NCBI GenBank assembly: GCA_023418755.1
Contig: JAEZZE010000476.1
Location: forward strand, 1-15,647
Source: Bacillota bacterium
GTDB taxonomy: Bacteria > Bacillota > Bacilli > Paenibacillales > Paenibacillaceae
DNA length: 15,647 nucleotides
Reading direction: 5' to 3'
In this document: in pieces, positions 13,734 to 15,647 of the stretch
Numbering within the stretch: the first letter of the stretch is position 1
How the letters are laid out: every line of letters begins with the position of its first letter
Program-made: the position numbers and the translations under genes
The notes under the pieces: model-generated
Seen by the model: the letters and a program-made list of their open reading frames with translations, nothing else
Told to the model about the DNA's origin: nothing
Databases searched by the model: none

Positions 13734-14678
13734 ATGATAGTCATCGAAAAACCAAAAATCGATTCCGTGGAAATTCATGATGACAAGAGATACGGGCGTT
13801 TTGTCGTGGAGCCGCTGGAACGCGGCTACGGCATGACGCTCGGCAACTCTCTCCGCCGCATTCTGCTGTCGTCCTTGCCGGGCGCAGCCGTAGTTTCGGT
13901 GCAGATCGACGGCGTGCTTCATGAATTCTCCACGATTCCGGGTGTTATCGAGGATGTCACGCAAATCATCCTCAACCTGAAGCGCTTGTCGCTGAAGATC
14001 CACTCGGACGAGGAGAAAGTGCTCGAGATCGATGCGGAAGGCGACGGAGTCGTGACGGCCGGCGATATTCGCGCGGACAGCGACGTCGAAATTCTGAATC
14101 CGGATTTGCACATCGCGACTCTGGCTTCGGGTGCCCGGCTGCACATGCGCATTTTCGCGCGCGTTGGCCGCGGTTACGTCCCTTCGGATCGGAACAAGAA
14201 GGAAGATCAGCCGATCGGCGTCATTCCGGTCGATTCGATCTACACCCCGATTACCCGCGTCAACTATCAAGTCGAGAATACGCGCGTCGGCCAGGTCACC
14301 AACTACGACAAGCTCACGCTTGAAGTATGGACCGACGGCAGCATCCGGCCTGAAGAAGCGGTGAGCTTGGGCGCGAAAATTCTGACCGACCATCTCTCCT
14401 TGTTCGTAGGACTTACGGATGAGGCCAAAGATACCGAGACGATGAAGGAAAAAGAAGAGGACAAGAAAGAAAAAGTGCTCGAGATGACCATCGAGGAGCT
14501 CGATCTCTCCGTCCGCTCTTACAACTGCCTGAAGCGTGCCGGCATCAATACCGTTCAAGAGCTGATCACGAAAACCGAAGAGGACATGATGAAGGTCCGC
14601 AACTTGGGCCGCAAGTCTTTGGAGGAAGTTCAAGAGAAGCTCGAAGAACTCGGACTCGGCTTGCGCTTCGAGGAATAG
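13734..14678 (+). CDS. rpoA: DNA-directed RNA polymerase subunit alpha
   Basis: The alpha dimer starts RNA polymerase assembly, and its C-terminal domain binds UP elements and activators. ATG 13734 (MIVIEKPKIDSVEIHDD) gives 314 residues, the Bacillus length; the in-frame GTG at 13689 would lie before AAGGAGGT (13719-13726) and is rejected. The N-terminal dimer domain spans about 1-228 with GYGMTLGNSLRRILLSSLPG (31-50). A charged linker follows (about 229-248). The C-terminal domain has Arg261 (equivalent of E. coli Arg265) and the patch Tyr263, Cys265, Lys267 used by Spx in Bacillus subtilis, with VRNLGRKSLEEV at 288-299. Confidence 0.99.
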   Translation: MIVIEKPKIDSVEIHDDKRYGRFVVEPLERGYGMTLGNSLRRILLSSLPGAAVVSVQIDGVLHEFSTIPGVIEDVTQIILNLKRLSLKIHSDEEKVLEIDAEGDGVVTAGDIRADSDVEILNPDLHIATLASGARLHMRIFARVGRGYVPSDRNKKEDQPIGVIPVDSIYTPITRVNYQVENTRVGQVTNYDKLTLEVWTDGSIRPEEAVSLGAKILTDHLSLFVGLTDEAKDTETMKEKEEDKKEKVLEMTIEELDLSVRSYNCLKRAGINTVQELITKTEEDMMKVRNLGRKSLEEVQEKLEELGLGLRFEE

Positions 14679-14711
14679 CATCGTTACCAGCAGCAAAGGA
14701 GGGAAAACAAA

Positions 14712-15077
14712 ATGGCTTATCAAAAACTGAGTCGCGATTCCAGCGCGCGGAAGGCTTTGTTTCGCGATCTGACGACCGACTTGTTCCTGTATGAGCGTAT
14801 TCAGACGACCGAGGCGAAAGCCAAGGAAGTTCGCTCGATCGCGGAACGTCTGATCACGTTGGCTAAACGCGGCGACCTGCACGCTCGTCGTCAAGTGGCG
14901 GCGTTCGTTCGTCGCGAGACGCTGAATGGCGAGCAAGACGCCATCCAAAAACTGTTCTCCGAGCTCGCTACGCGTTACGCGGAGCGTCCGGGCGGATATA
15001 CGCGCATTCTGAAGCTGGGACCTCGCCGCGGAGATTCGGCTCCGATGGTGTATCTCGAGCTTGTAGACCGCGCGTAA
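14712..15077 (+). CDS. rplQ: 50S ribosomal protein L17
   Basis: L17 sits near the peptide exit on the 50S subunit. The 121-residue product starts MAYQKLSRDSSARKALFRDL and contains TTEAKAKEVRSIAERLITLA (33-52) and GDLHARRQVAAFVRRE (54-69), typical of the short bacterial form. The first residues (YQKLSRDSS) differ from the commoner YRKLGRTSS but keep the pattern. AAAGGAGGG is about eight bases before ATG 14712. It is the last gene of the operon: a strong terminator begins ten bases after its stop. Confidence 0.98.
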   Translation: MAYQKLSRDSSARKALFRDLTTDLFLYERIQTTEAKAKEVRSIAERLITLAKRGDLHARRQVAAFVRRETLNGEQDAIQKLFSELATRYAERPGGYTRILKLGPRRGDSAPMVYLELVDRA

Positions 15078-15087
15078 GCAGCGGAGC

Positions 15088-15131
15088 AAAAAAGGATGGA
15101 CCGAATCTCGTATTCGGATCATCCTTTTTTT
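15088..15131 (+). terminator. Rho-independent terminator after rplQ
   Basis: Six A's and GGAT (15088-15097) pair with ATCC and a run of seven T's (15121-15131). Inside, CCGAAT (15101-15106) pairs with ATTCGG (15112-15117) around a CTCGT loop, with one A-A mismatch and a G-T pair between. The stem followed by a U-run is a classical intrinsic terminator. Since it is nearly symmetrical (A-run before, T-run after), it could also work on the minus strand. It marks the end of the S10-spc-alpha unit. Confidence 0.93.
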
Positions 15132-15170
15132 GTGGGGTTTGGCGGCTATCGATAGGCTGGAGGAGATCGC

Positions 15171-15647
15171 GTGCGCAATATCGCTCTAATCGTCAGCTAT
15201 GACGGAACGGACTATAGCGGATTTCAAAGCCAACCGGGCGGCAATACCGTTCAGGACAAGCTGGAAGAAGCGATCTTCAAGCTGTCCGGCGAGCGGGTGC
15301 GAATGCTGGGGTCGGGGAGGACGGATGCCGGCGTGCATGCCAGATGCCAGGTCGTGAATTTCCCGACGGCGTCGAGCATTCCGATCGAACGCTGGGCGAT
15401 CGCGCTTAACGCGAGATTGCCCGGGGATATCGTCGTTCAGAGCGCTTATCTAGTTCCCGACGACTTCCACTCTCGCCATCATGCCTTGAATAAAACCTAC
15501 CGCTACACGATCAATTGCAACCGGGTGCCGGATTTGTTTCGCAGAAGGTACGAATTTCACCATCCTACTCCGCTAGACCTGGGTGCGATGAGGGAAGGGC
15601 TGACGCATTTGGTCGGAGAACACGATTTCTCCGCGTTTACGTCGCCT
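15171..15647 (+). CDS. truA: tRNA pseudouridine synthase A (5' part, runs off the window)
   Basis: TruA makes pseudouridine at positions 38-40 of the tRNA anticodon arm. The frame is open from GTG 15171 to the end of the window, 159 codons, about two thirds of the family length. It starts MRNIALIVSYDGTDYSGFQS and has GSGRTDAGVHA (47-57) with the catalytic Asp52, then FHSRHHALNKTYRY around 100-113 and the EHDFSAFTSP motif at the window edge. GGAGGAG lies seven bases before the GTG. There are only 39 nt between terminator and start and no clear promoter, so expression may depend on read-through or on a promoter overlapping the terminator. No ECF transporter genes separate it from rplQ. Confidence 0.95.
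   Translation, partial: MRNIALIVSYDGTDYSGFQSQPGGNTVQDKLEEAIFKLSGERVRMLGSGRTDAGVHARCQVVNFPTASSIPIERWAIALNARLPGDIVVQSAYLVPDDFHSRHHALNKTYRYTINCNRVPDLFRRRYEFHHPTPLDLGAMREGLTHLVGEHDFSAFTSP

Noticed and set aside
13014..15122. Minus-strand open frame of 702 codons opposite rpsM, rpsK, rpoA and rplQ
   Set aside because: It is codon-aligned with strongly expressed sense genes that avoid TTA, CTA and TCA codons, which removes antisense stops. It starts inside the terminator, has no ribosome-binding site and resembles no protein family.

Overview
The window is one long, co-directional (+ strand) block of the S10-spc-alpha ribosomal-protein supercluster of a Firmicute, followed by the start of truA. 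The gene order from rpsJ to rplQ is the Bacillus order exactly, including the secY-adk-map-KOW-infA insertion in the alpha region. Several traits point to Bacillales and more narrowly, by inference, to a Paenibacillaceae-type organism (Paenibacillus/Cohnella-like). These are the near-perfect AAGGAGG Shine-Dalgarno sites, a zinc-type S14, zinc-type L36, zinc-type adenylate kinase, an alpha subunit of 314 residues with the Tyr263/Cys265/Lys267 patch known from Bacillus, and a GC-rich composition. The genus is not proven by the sequence.

Layout: 1-44 is the 3' end of rpsJ. 90-4690 holds the rest of the S10 cluster (rplC, rplD, rplW, rplB, rpsS, rplV, rpsC, rplP, rpmC). 4714-10523 holds the spc cluster (rpsQ, rplN, rplX, rplE, rpsN, rpsH, rplF, rplR, rpsE, rpmD, rplO, secY). 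10551-12490 holds adk, map, a small KOW-domain protein and infA. 12643-15077 holds the alpha cluster (rpmJ, rpsM, rpsK, rpoA, rplQ). A strong intrinsic terminator follows at 15088-15131, and truA starts at 15171 and runs off the window. Most genes are 0-60 nt apart. Translational coupling is likely at rplD/rplW and rplO/secY (1-nt overlaps), rplP/rpmC (14-nt overlap), rpsC/rplP and KOW/infA (2-nt gaps).

The genes supply the ribosome (both subunits), the membrane channel that inserts nascent proteins (SecY), the enzyme that trims their N-terminal Met (Map), initiation factor IF1, the RNA polymerase alpha subunit and a nucleotide-balancing kinase (Adk). They form one growth-rate-linked transcription unit. 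No promoter inside the window is convincing; the main promoter presumably lies upstream of rpsJ.

No phage, transposon, CRISPR or novel multi-gene system is present. What is not explained by the standard annotation sits in four unusually long or structured spacers: rpsS-rplV (184 nt, two stable predicted hairpins), rplF-rplR (a hairpin just before rplR), infA-rpmJ (a 49-nt tandem repeat whose units each carry a dyad) and rpsK-rpoA (168 nt, with two perfect small hairpins next to the rpoA ribosome-binding site). These are candidate cis-acting RNA elements. The L3 loop near the peptidyl-transferase centre also has unusual substitutions, and the EcfA-EcfA'-EcfT genes that separate rplQ from truA in Bacillus are missing here.
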